Both the position numbers and the translations under genes were made by a program. Under the pieces are notes generated by a model. The model did no database searches. It was given only the letters and a program-made list of their open reading frames with translations, and was not told the origin of the DNA. A stretch of 64,000 nt of DNA from Branchinecta lynchi (lineage: Eukaryota > Arthropoda > Branchiopoda > Anostraca > Branchinectidae), in contig JAKZAP010000014.1 in assembly GCA_023053575.1 (NCBI GenBank), positions 7,812,001 to 7,876,000 of the forward strand, given 5' to 3'. Of this stretch, positions 23,501 through 35,500 are shown piece after piece; the stretch's first letter is position 1; every line of letters starts with the position of its first letter.

Positions 23501-26500
23501 GCTTTCGAGAACGTTAACCACGTCCAGGCTCTACTGTCTTTGATGGAAAACGGCGTAAATAGGTCGATCATATTGGCCTTAAGATCGTGGTACTCCAAAT
23601 GCAAGCTGTTAGTCAAATGGCAAGACAGGCTGAGTCACCCTATTACAGTGAAAAAGGGAGTCCCTCAGGGCAGGGTCCTATCGCCCCAGGTTTTTAAATG
23701 TGCGATTGCTCAGTGCCTAAGAAAGCTTACGCCAACTTTTAACTTCCGTGGCATCGATGTTAGCTACCTGGCCTATGCTGACGACGTCCTCCTTATCAGC
23801 CGATCCAGGAAGGGCCTTGAAACAAACGTTGCTAGCCTGAACCAAACGCTTGGCGAGATTGGCCTATCAGTCAACACTAGTAAATGTCAGTACGTTTGTT
23901 TCAACGCTCCTGCTACTCTTCGGAAGCCCTCTCTGAATGTTGGAGGCAATGCTCTCATAACCGAGGAAAAAATTCGATGGCTTGGTATGACAATTGCGCA
24001 AAGATGCGAAAGATTTGCGAGGAAGCAGTTAAATCAGCCGCTAAAAGAATTAGATATGGCTACTGCAAAATTGCGCCGAACCATTCGAGGTATAGCAGAC
24101 CTGGGCTTGGGAAGTTATATACTGCCTTTTGCGCACCGTATGTTAACTTCCTTGCTGGATTACATACTATACTCAGAAGAAAGGACCTTCGACGCATACG
24201 CTCGGCATACTTCAGATATCTGAGATTTCTTCTCTACCTACCCCGGCGCACACGGAACCGCTACCTAATCCGCCGTTGGTTAATTTCCGACCCATTGTTG
24301 ACGCTTGAAGCCCTCTCCTCTAATTTGTGTTCTCCGATTGGAAAATTACCTGTCCACGATCCGGTCAACGTGATTCTAAATTAGTGAAGCTTTATGGAAA
24401 ATATTTGTTGAGTTTTTTGCGATTATTATATATTTCTTTATCTTTTTTTACTGCACTTACGCCCTTTGGCAGTGCGTCATAAATTCATTCATTCATTCAT
24501 TAAGAATGGACAAGCCATCAGAAATCAAATGACAGGAGACCCGCGAAACAAGTTTGCCCAGAACAGATGGGAAAATGTCGATTACAAAGAGAGGGTGGGG
24601 TGGGAACAACGCTTGAGAAGGACAAGGAAGATTTAATATACACCCGAAATTCGTTTCCCAGGACAGGAGGGGTTCTGCAGACGCTGGGATAGCTCATTCT
24701 AGTCGGGAGGTACATTTTTGGCCTCTATGCTAGCAGAGGCGTTACTATCCAGAATGTTTTTGGGGGGGGGGGTAGGAGCAAAAATATTCCTACAGCCCAA
24801 GCTGACTGCGAATTATAGCACTATCATATATGGGAGGAGTAAGGTATTTACCGACTGGCTGGTAATTTTAACCGGCTTTTTTTGCGGAAAAAACGACTGT
24901 TTTGATGAAAAATCGACTGATTAAAAAAAAAAAACTACTGTTTTTAAGCAAAATCCACCAAACTGACTGTTTTGAAGAAAAATCGACTGTGTCCAAAAAA
25001 ACTAATTCAGCTATTTTGTCTACTGGCTGGCAGACAACATCGGGGGAGGGTTGGGGGTGCATCCACCAAATAATGAAACAGAAGTACATCAAATCAACCG
25101 AAAAAAAAACCAACTCAAGCCTCGTCGGCGAACCGGCGTCTTTTTCTATCTGTAAACTCCTGTCAGGCAAGACCAAAAGCTCGTTACGTCCGTAAATCCA
25201 GAATTTTTTTAATGCACTATGGCAAACCTGTTTTCCTCGTTTCGTTTCTGAGGAAGTGTGTTTTGAACGTGCAAATTAAATTTTTTGCTATTAGGCCTAT
25301 AGTTCGGAGCAAATCTACTTTCTTTTCTATGGGCACTATTTTGTCACTTTTTTTCGATGGACAGAGTTGTGATTTCATAGCTCTTCTTAACTTTTCATTG
25401 GGATCGCAAAAAGACGCTCTGCTCCTCGGCGTTGGCGCTGGCAAACATCCTTGTTTTGGCCACTATTTTGTCACTTTTTTCGACGGTCAGGTTTGTGATT
25501 TCGAAGTTATTTTTCCTTTTCAATGGGATCGCAAAAAGACGGTCTACTCCTCGGCGCTTCACAAAATTTCGCTTGTGTCGCATTTCATAGTATTATCTAT
25601 TTAGAGGAACGGTGTGTCATTTACTTGGCGATTAGGCTTGGAACTTTTTAGATTTGAAACACATTAAAGGCTGGCTAGAAACTTTCTAGACAAAGGCAGA
25701 TTTAACAAAAATCGCCTTTAATTGGTCCCGGGTACAGGCGTTGAAAGCTTTCCTGTTTAGCGCAGTTAAAATGTAAAACTGAGACTATGAAGGTATTTAT
25801 ACAAAAATTTTATTACAAAAATAATTTCAGCTGATGCATTGCAGCTAGTTTTACACCGGCTCTATTGTTTGTTGGTGGGGAATGTGCGTCATTGCCGCGT
25901 AGTCGCAACAGTTCATTTGTGTTGGTACGTGCGAGTTGTATATTCCGATCCAGGAGTCGTTGAAATGAGGGGTGTCACCCCCCCCCCCCCTGGCCTGAGT
26001 GCTTCGGGCCACCCCTGGCTGGAGGGGAGGAACCAGAAATCTTGGAAAACGCTTAGAGTGGAGGAATCGGGATGAAACTTGTTGGGAAGAACAAGCACAA
26101 CTTCTAGACACATCGTTGACATAACCGGACCAGATTTGGGCACTGTGTGGGGGGGGGGGCGGAATTTCGGTGATCCTGCTAGATGAAACCGTCTCAGATG
26201 TTCCATGTCAAGTCCTGGTGGAATCAGATACTTGTGGGGGGGGGGGTGAAGGGGGGTCCGAAAATCTCGTGAAACGCTTAGAGTTGAGGGATTGGGGTGG
26301 AACATGATGAGAAGAACAAGCCTTAGCCCTAGATACGTAATTGACAGAAGCACATCGTATCGGGGCTCTGTGGGGGGAGTTGGAGGGTGTTTCCGGAATT
26401 CCGGTGATGGCCAGTTAGGATAGTTCCAGCTATTCTAAGAATGATGAAACTTGGCAGGCCTATTAATGACTTAAGGACCGACATAACGTCCTAGGAAAAC

Positions 26501-29500
26501 TTGTGTTCCTTGATCCGACCATCTGTAGGGAGTTGAGGGAAGGGAAATCCGGAAATCACTGGCTTCGTAAGTTGCGAATGTGGTGGGTCTGATTCGAGTG
26601 AAAGTTTATGGGTGATAAGAACTGAAGACCTAGACAAGCGAAACATGCGTCCGAACCACATAGGAGAGTTGGACGGCGGTGGGGGGGTACAGAATGGGAT
26701 GCAAGTTGGACAGCTCCGAGTTAATGCGGCCTCGCTTTGTTATCTGGTGTCTGGATCGGATCTTGTCATTGCAGGGGAGGGGGGTGAAGTGGGAACCGGG
26801 AATTCACGGATAGGCTATTCTCCGATTCCAGTCTAACTTGACTAGGAGATATCAGAGATGGGACGTTTATGTATCCGATTCATAGTCAGCCACAATGGGG
26901 GGGAGTTGGAAGGGGATTGCTTGAAATGTTTTGGCTCTCATAGGGGTCAAACGAGTGGAGCGATTTTAAGAAACTTGGAATGTAGAGAGCTCCATGCCCT
27001 AGATGACATATTTTAAGGTCCGAACTGGATCCTACCACGCTGGGGGAGGGGGGATGGAGAGTTACCGGAATCTCCCGAAAAATTTATTCAAACAATGTCT
27101 GCAACGGATACGTCAGTTATGATTCTTCATCAGCGATATTTCGGCCCTTCTTGGCAAGGGTTCTCGTCAGGCTGTCAATCCTCTGGATCAACTTCGGGGA
27201 AGGAAACAAACCTGTAATGATACTTGTATACTCCTGAAAAACGCTCAGACTTGAGTGGAACTTGAAAGGTGGTAAGAGAAAATGCTTCAGACGATCCATT
27301 TAGTAGTCCGAAGTCCGAACCAGATTCTGACTCGGCAGGGGAAATTGGAGGGGGGTACTGGAAACCGTGCGGCATGTGTTGGAACCAAACGACTGGATCT
27401 TTAGAGTTGAAATTTGGAAGATAAAAAAGTAATTTGCCCTAGGTGATCCGAGGCGACGGAAATGCTCAGACTTCAGTGAAACTAGATTTCGTATTTATAG
27501 GTCCGAACCGCATTTTTAGATTGGGGGGGGGGGGGGTATTTTGGTTTCTCGTCTACTTTTTAGGTACCATCTACTCGTATCAAGTGCCATATGAGCTCGT
27601 AGCTCTTGTTTATTAATAATATAATACTACACCCATTCGTTGGTCCTCTTGAGGCTGAACGACGAACAAGTGCGCAAGCGCTTAGACCTAGAGTGTGAAA
27701 GTAAAATGTTGATCACATTTTATAAAAACACAGCTTTAGATCCAAGCCATTCCACTTCCCCAATAACCAAATAAGTATTGAAATAACCCTAATTTGTAAT
27801 CATCCCACTTTGAAAGCTCTAGATGTATACAAACCGCAAGTATAAATCCAAAGAAATGTTGAAGATCGTGCACGAATAGCTTGGATTCCAACATTGTTTC
27901 TACCAGCCAGTCGAACCCTTTAAACCTTTTTTCCATTAGCAAGGTAATAACAAGTGGAATAAACCAAATCGTAGCAGCCTAATACCCCCTTTGTCACAAT
28001 TCATTAAGAACGGCATATCATCGATCATATGACAAAACAGTCCAGTTTCCAACTGTTCATTAAAGATTAAAGTACGCCGCGTCGTCTTCTTTGTTTCTGT
28101 TAGACCAAAATCCTCATCCACAGATATACTGCCCCAAATATACAAGGGTACAACTTGAGACCTGTCATAGACGAACTTAATTCATGGAAAATCTGGGCCC
28201 AGCAGCCCATGAATAGGAGGGAGTCACCCATCAAAACGCGTATTAGCTTGCAGTCCAATTCCAGTCACTGGTCAAAAACTTTTTTCATGGGCAATTTGGG
28301 ACCACTTGCCCATGAACGGGAGGGTGGGGGTGGTTCAACTCAACATATATATCCCCAACCCCTACGATCCAAAAGCAAAAAGGAATTTCATCCCGTTATC
28401 TCCAGTTATTGTCAAGTTATAAACATTAAAAAATGGGCAATCTGAGCCCAAGTGCCCCTAAATCAAGTGGGGATGGAGTTTGGAACCTGTAAAAGGTAAA
28501 AGAGACCCAAATGCTCACAAACCTACCAAGTTTCCACTTGATACCTGTTGGTTCCTGTCACGGGTAACGAACTTTACTCCTGGGCAATCTGGGCCCAGTT
28601 GCCCATGAACGGGTTTTGTGGGGGAGGTGCAACTTTAAAAGCAATTTTCCAGCCGTTGGATCTACATGTACAAAGCATTGCATCGTCCTTTGTCCAGTTC
28701 TGGTCAAGTTATGAACATTATTCACTGGTCAATGTGGGCCCATTTGCCCCTGAACGGGGTTGGGGTGAGGGTGGGACTCCCAAAAGACACAACTAGACCC
28801 GAATACCCACTAGTGTACCAAGTTTGAACTTGATACTTGCACTGGTTCATGATTTATGAGCTCCACAAAATATAGTGAAAACCGGAAACCGAAAGCCGAA
28901 AGCCGAAAGCTGCTACAGCGCTCGCAATAGTGGACTGTTCGAAAGAATATTCCACTAAAAACGAGCCTGCAACAAAATAAGTGAATATTATTGAACGAAT
29001 CGTATTGCTGATATACTTCGTAGGACCTCCTACTCCTAGGAGTTGAAAGCTGGTGCTGGGTTTCCATTTTGGAATGGAATGGTGTTTTTTTAGCAAAGTA
29101 AACATATTTAACAATGCAAAACGGATACGTCAGCTTCTTTTTATTAGAGCTATATTTCGGCCTTTCTTGGCAATGGTCCTTTTCAGGCTCAAGCCGCTCA
29201 TAATGGAAAATGGACTTGTTGATAAACAACTAAAAATTCTTCCTTAAATATCTGATTTTGTAAATTTCTTCCTTGAAAATTGCTCGGAGTTAAAGCTGGT
29301 GCTATGATTTAATTTTGCTGCTGTGTTCCTGCTCGATTGGGTCGTTGAAAGGGTAGAGAATCTTCTCATTTTGGTTTTGGAATCACCTGTCTCTTCTTCT
29401 TCTTTCCATCGAGGATGGATACTTGTCGCAAGTAAACAGTAATTACGATGTAAAGAAACAAAACAAATAAGACTAATGAATCCATTGTATATGTAGGATT

Positions 29501-32500
29501 GATGCTTACCGTCAAATCACAACGTACCTTGGTCAGCTGATGGCTGCTGTTCCGTCATCTCCGCTCGGACCCCCGACGTCAACCCAGACAGTCGCTGAAG
29601 CTCAAGCGCAGGTGAGTTATTTGAAGTACAAACGTTAGCATGCATATGTCTTTTTCTTGCTGTATTCACAAAACCAACTAGCCAAATTGCAAGGCATCGC
29701 CAGACTTCTGGTGTAATAAATATCACATCATATCATCTTCTCGTACTTAAAATGTTGGCGCGCGTCCACAAATAAGGAGCCCAGGTCCGTCAAATTTCTC
29801 ACCTCGATCATTGATGACAACAAGACGGGTCCCTACTCGTAATCTATACCCAGACGAAAGTACGAGAAGAACAAGACCAAAGGTTCCGATGGGATCCCAA
29901 AAATTTTAATATTTGCTCCCGACAATTAGGTCTTGTAGACATTCGGTCTTCAACAGACTTCTTAAACATTTTTACTATTAAAATTTACAAACAGGTTAAG
30001 GCCAATGGGAATAATCGGAGAAGACCAAAGTTCGTATTTGACAGTGCAAAACGGATACGCCAGCTGAATCTCACCAAGTTCAGATATATTCAGATATCCA
30101 TTTTACGCTGTCAGATATTTAGATATGAATTCAGCATGTGGTTTACCCTATAGCCTACATCTTATCTTCTTCCTTCCTTACTTCTGCCAAGCTTCCGGTT
30201 TCGGCCGGATTCCGGACAACCTACTTGTCTGGCAAAAAACTGAAGCTCAAAAACGAATTCAACATGTCTCCTTACCCTATATCCAACATCTAATCAACTT
30301 CAGATTAAACTTCTACTTTCAACAAATTTTCCGGTTTCAGCCGGATTCCGAGCGATCTATACGTCTGGTGAGAAAATGATTGTCATATATGAATTCAGCA
30401 TGTCTTCTTACCCACAAATCGAACATCTTATCAAATTTAAATAAAACTTTTACTGTTAACAAATTCTCCGGTTTTGGCCGGATTCCGGCCGAACTAATTG
30501 TCCGGTGAGAAAATAAATTTCATATTCGGAATCAGCACGTCTCCTTGCCCATAAATCGAACCTCTAATCAACTTCATATTAAACTTTTACTTTTCACAAA
30601 TTTTCGGTTTTCGCCCGATTCCGGAAGTAGACATTCGGTCTTCAACAGACTTCTTAAACATTTTTACTATTAAAATTTACAAACAGGTTAAGGCCAATGG
30701 GAATAATCGGAGAAGACCAAAGTTCGTATTTGACAGTGCAAAACGGATACGCCAGCTGAATCTCACCAAGTTCAGATATATTCAGATATCCATTTTACGC
30801 TGTCATATATTTAGATATGAATTCAGCATGTGGTTTACCCTATAGCCTACATCTTATCTTCTTCCTTCCTTACTTCTGCCAAGCTTCCGGTTTCGGCCGG
30901 ATTCCGGACAACCTACTTGTCTGGCAAAAAACTGAAGCTCAAAAACGAATTCAACATGTCTCCTTACCCTATATCCAACATCTAATCAACTTCAGATTAA
31001 ACTTCTGCTTTCAACAAATTTTCCGGTTTCAGCCGGATTCCGAGCGATCTATACGTCTGGTGAGAAAATGATTGTCATATATGAATTCAGCATGTCTTCT
31101 TACCCACAAATCGAACATCTTATCAAATTTAAATAAAACTTTTACTGTTAACAAATTCTCCGGTTTTGGCCGGATTCCGGCCGAACTAATTGTCCGGTGA
31201 GAAAATAAATTTCATATTCGAATTCAGCAGGTCTCCTTACCCCTAAATCAACCATCTCAATAGTTTTCAAAAAATATTTTGTTTACCCCTTAATTTGAAA
31301 CCCCTCCCCCACCCTCAAATATAGAGCTACAGAGCCCATCTTCGAACTTGACCTGTACTTTGATCCAAAGGATCCTACCACCAAGTTTCATCAAAATACC
31401 TCAACCCCTTCGAGAGTTATCGTGCGGACAGACGGACAACTTTTGCGATGTCATAGGTATCCCTGCACTTACGTTTTGGGATCCCAAAAAGACTAACATC
31501 AGAAAAAAACTAACAACAGAAAAATACTAAACTGTCGCTTCAGATTTTCAACTGCCTTAAGGGCGACCCTTAGGAACCTACTTCAAATTTTGGTGTTCCT
31601 AAAACTTTTAGTGTTCATTAATCCCTGTTGTGCCTAGACTCACTCCAAGCACTTTCATTCTCCGTTCTTTCAGTTTCTTCAGCTTAGCTATGCACATTCG
31701 CATAGACAATGAATCACTATTTCGTCTGGACATATGATATGATTAAGGACCCGTGATAGGTGTGGGTCGGTGTCACTTTCCGACTATAAAACACGCCAGT
31801 AGAACACCTTTTCAACACCATCTTTTAGAAAAACCAGTATATTATATGACGGGTAATTCCTCTCCGATGTTGAATACAGAAACTTACTTACTTAGGTTAC
31901 TCCAAAGTGCCCACCTGAACAGTCCAAGCGCTCGCTCACGTCTGAAATGTAATTCATTTCCGATTCGGGCAACGAAATGCAATCCATTCAAAAAGAGCCT
32001 CGATAACTCGAGGCAACCGTGTTCAAGTGGTCACTTTGGCAAATCCAAGTCATTAGGGGTTGGCGTCATACGAGAGAAAAAGCAAATATCACAACAAACC
32101 GTCTTGCTGTCATCCATTATCGGGGCCAAGGCCGTATCCAGGGGGGGGTTAGGGGGTTGACCCCCCCCCCCCCGAAACACACACAAATAGTCATTTTTAT
32201 AGGCTTTTCCCTCTGATCTATGTATTTTTTGTACTTTTTTGTCCGACCCGCAGGCAAACCCCTGCGGGTTTGCTGCAGGCAAGGTTTGTTTCGGGGACGG
32301 TTTGATGAGGACGGTTTGCCGGAAGTGCAACCGAAATATCCGAATTTATATTTATCCCTCGCACATCATCCTAGAGGCATACTTAGCTGATCAAGAAAAA
32401 ACCCCGAAAATCACGGTTTTCTATTTCTTTCGTAATGAATGGTCAGCTTGGCTTCAAACCTTATAAACCCCAAGCCCCCCCCCCCCCCCCCCGAAAAATA

Positions 32501-35500
32501 TTCCTGGATACGGGCTCTATCGTGGCTATGTACTTGACGGACCTGGACACCTCATTTCTTGAAGTCAGCAGAAATCTCATGCACGAAGAGATGATACGAT
32601 ATTTATTATACACTAGAAGCGAAACGGCCATAGCAATGCAGATAAGAACAAAATGACAAGCTAATCTCTAGATCCCACTCAAAATTAAATTTTCATCGAC
32701 ATTTTGAGGAATCTACCCATTTTCTTTATTGAAATAAAACACTCACTCACTCTTCAGCGTTTGCCCCATCGTTTCCTGATCGTACTCATTTGCTCCAAAT
32801 ATTTCACCTCTCAAATCATTTAATTCCAATTCACACGGAAGATGCCGCACACACTCATTCATATTTCTACACATCGGGCAAAAGTAAGGACCAATTATCC
32901 CGATTGCGCTACCATGGCGGCTTGTTCATGACAATAATAGTGGTAACCAGATGAATCGAACTGTCTTATATTTAAAGAAACCGTCATAGCTATAATGGCA
33001 ATACAACCTACTTCCCTAATTTTCTCCATTAATTCTTAAATCTGGAGACGAGTATTTCAAATGTTCAATTCTAAGCCACTAACGACACCTCATTGATCTT
33101 CGTGTTTGCCACGTTTCAGTTTTTCCATGCGCATTATGCTCCCGCTGAGTGTTCTAAACCGGCTATCTGAATTTTGCTGTGCTTTCGCTAGCAGTCTATG
33201 TGCTCGGAAAAGGCTTAAAACAGCAAAGCCGTGGATAATTTGTTAAAAGTAGAGCCTAGTTATGGTTTTGAATATTGGAACATAAACAGTAAATAGGGTG
33301 AGGTGTGCTTTAACCACATAATGCAGAAAATAATGCTATAATTTTTATCGGAATTCAAATTTGTTGGCAGCTTATCATCTGGTAAAATGGGGGAAACGAA
33401 TCAAACGTCAACGTCGTCGATAACTGGTTTTTTCTAACTTCCCACATTTCTCCACTGCATGAGAATCGGAATTTCAGTATCAAGGAAATTAATTTTCTAC
33501 AAAGCTTCTTTGCATTTCATTTTCTCTGATTATTGCCGATTTCCCTAGAGGAAGAATCCATGGTATTTTCTAATTTCTTCTTTTCCCTGTGGTAACGGAT
33601 TTGCGGGGGTGGTTTTGTTTCCTACTTCTGCATTGAAGGAAACCTGTCGGATTGGGAATGGTGTCGCTGTCTATAGGCTATGTCGCAATGATTAATGCAG
33701 TTTGATATATATATATATAACTGCAGTAAAAAAGGCTTTCGCCTCTATAAATTTCTCGAGACACTGTTTACACTAAATTGAATTTTTGCCAGGTGACGAT
33801 TCACGCCTGGTTTAAAACTGATTGATATTTTTGGCATTTATTTTAGATTATTCCAGTGTTCCACTATCAGGTTTTTGAAGCTCCATTTTCCAATGTCTTT
33901 CCGGAATTTCTCACCACGAGTTTTCAAGATTTGTCCGCTGAGACTATTGTGATTGAAAGTGAGGACATCATCAGGCCTTATGATATCATAGTAACTATGA
34001 CAAATCTTGAAAGTCTCGATCAATATAGTATAGAGGGTTAGTCACCCTCTATACTTGACAGTTTCAGTTATTTACACTCATTTGCTTCCAAACTTTTCAT
34101 AACTGTTGCCTTACTTAAGTTTAAAGTAAACAAAAAATCGCTTCAGATGTCCGAATGACATTTCGTCATTTACTGGGCATTACAGAAAATAAAAATGTTT
34201 GAAACTCTCATACTAACGAGAACAGTATCTGTACTGAAAATCCGTATGAGGGAAACTGGAAAACAAAGGAAAACTAAAAAAGCAAAGCCAAAAAATCATT
34301 GTTTTTCGGCGTTGCCCCATTAGGGAGTAATGCGATTTTCAAAAAAGGGAGTTAACGCCTATTTGGACTTAGCTCCTTATGGTATTTCAGTATCAGCGTG
34401 AAACAATCTTCTTGTGAATTGCACAAGCGGTGTGAGGCCAATAGTTTCAGCTTTTTGCAAGCGTTCTTACTAAAACCGAACACAATACTCTTCAATCTTA
34501 GTTGTGTTTTGTCTCTGTTCTGTTCGCTGTTTTCTCTCTGTTTTATATTTTTCCCGTTTTTGTCAAAAACCGGAACACGCTGTCTCTCATTTTCCCGTTT
34601 GTGTACGCTGTTCCGTGTTCCACTGTCTGTTTTGCAAACACGGAACTTGCTCTCCTAGCATGTTTTATCATTGTTCAGATTGAAAATTGCAGAGTGATTC
34701 GCAGATGGAAAATGAAGAATTGCAAAAGTTCAGAGGATAAAGATGGACCCTAAAGCATGGTCGTTATGGAATTTAATTTGCAATGTAACAGGTTTCCCGC
34801 CTAAGACGTGCTCAGGAACCTAATTTGCGTTTTCGTAAGAACATCAACAAAATACGAAACACGGAACAGCGTAAGCAAAAAACCGTTTTTTATCCAAAGA
34901 AGACAATTGTGAACACAGAGCATGGAACAGGAACCTGAGACAAAAAACGCAACTCTTATCTTCTAAGGACATTAGTTGCGTTTTGGGTGGTCGTTATGGA
35001 ATTTAATTTGCAATGTAACAGGTTTCCCGCCTAAGACGTGCTCAGGAACCTAATTTCCGTTTTCGTAAGAACATCAACAAAACACAAAACATGGAACAGT
35101 GTAAGCAAAAAATCGTTTTTTATCCAAAGAAGACAACTGTGAACACAGAACATGGAACAGGAACCTGAGACAAAAAACGCAACTCTTATCTTCTAAGGAC
35201 ATTAGTTGCGTTTTGGGTGGTCGTTACGGAATTTAATTTGCAATGTAACAGATTTCCCGCCTAAAAAACACGAAACATGGAACAGCGTAAGCAAAAAATC
35301 GTTGTTTATCCAAAGAAGACAACTGTGAACACAGAACACGGAACAGGAACCAGAGACAAAAAACGTAACTCTTATCTTCTAAGGACATTAGTTGCGTTTT
35401 GGTATCTGATACCACGGTCGAAGACCTTTTTTGCAGTTACCGAGTATCTGGCCAGTTATCGTGGTGCTGCAATAGGTAAAAAGAGTAAAAGTACAAAAAA

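Noticed and set aside
24483..24502. CRISPR-like or telomere-like short repeats (ATTC, GTAA, CCTT tracts)
   Set aside because: They are four-base microsatellite tails at LINE 3' ends or simple repeats, with no spacers.
30125..31071. Two identical 84-residue frames
   Set aside because: Identical only because of the 692-bp duplication of a family 2 element; not a protein.
34398..34753. A hydrophobic frame (FCSLFSLCFIFFPFL) as a membrane protein gene
   Set aside because: T-rich low-complexity sequence next to a tandem repeat; no start context or homologue recognised.
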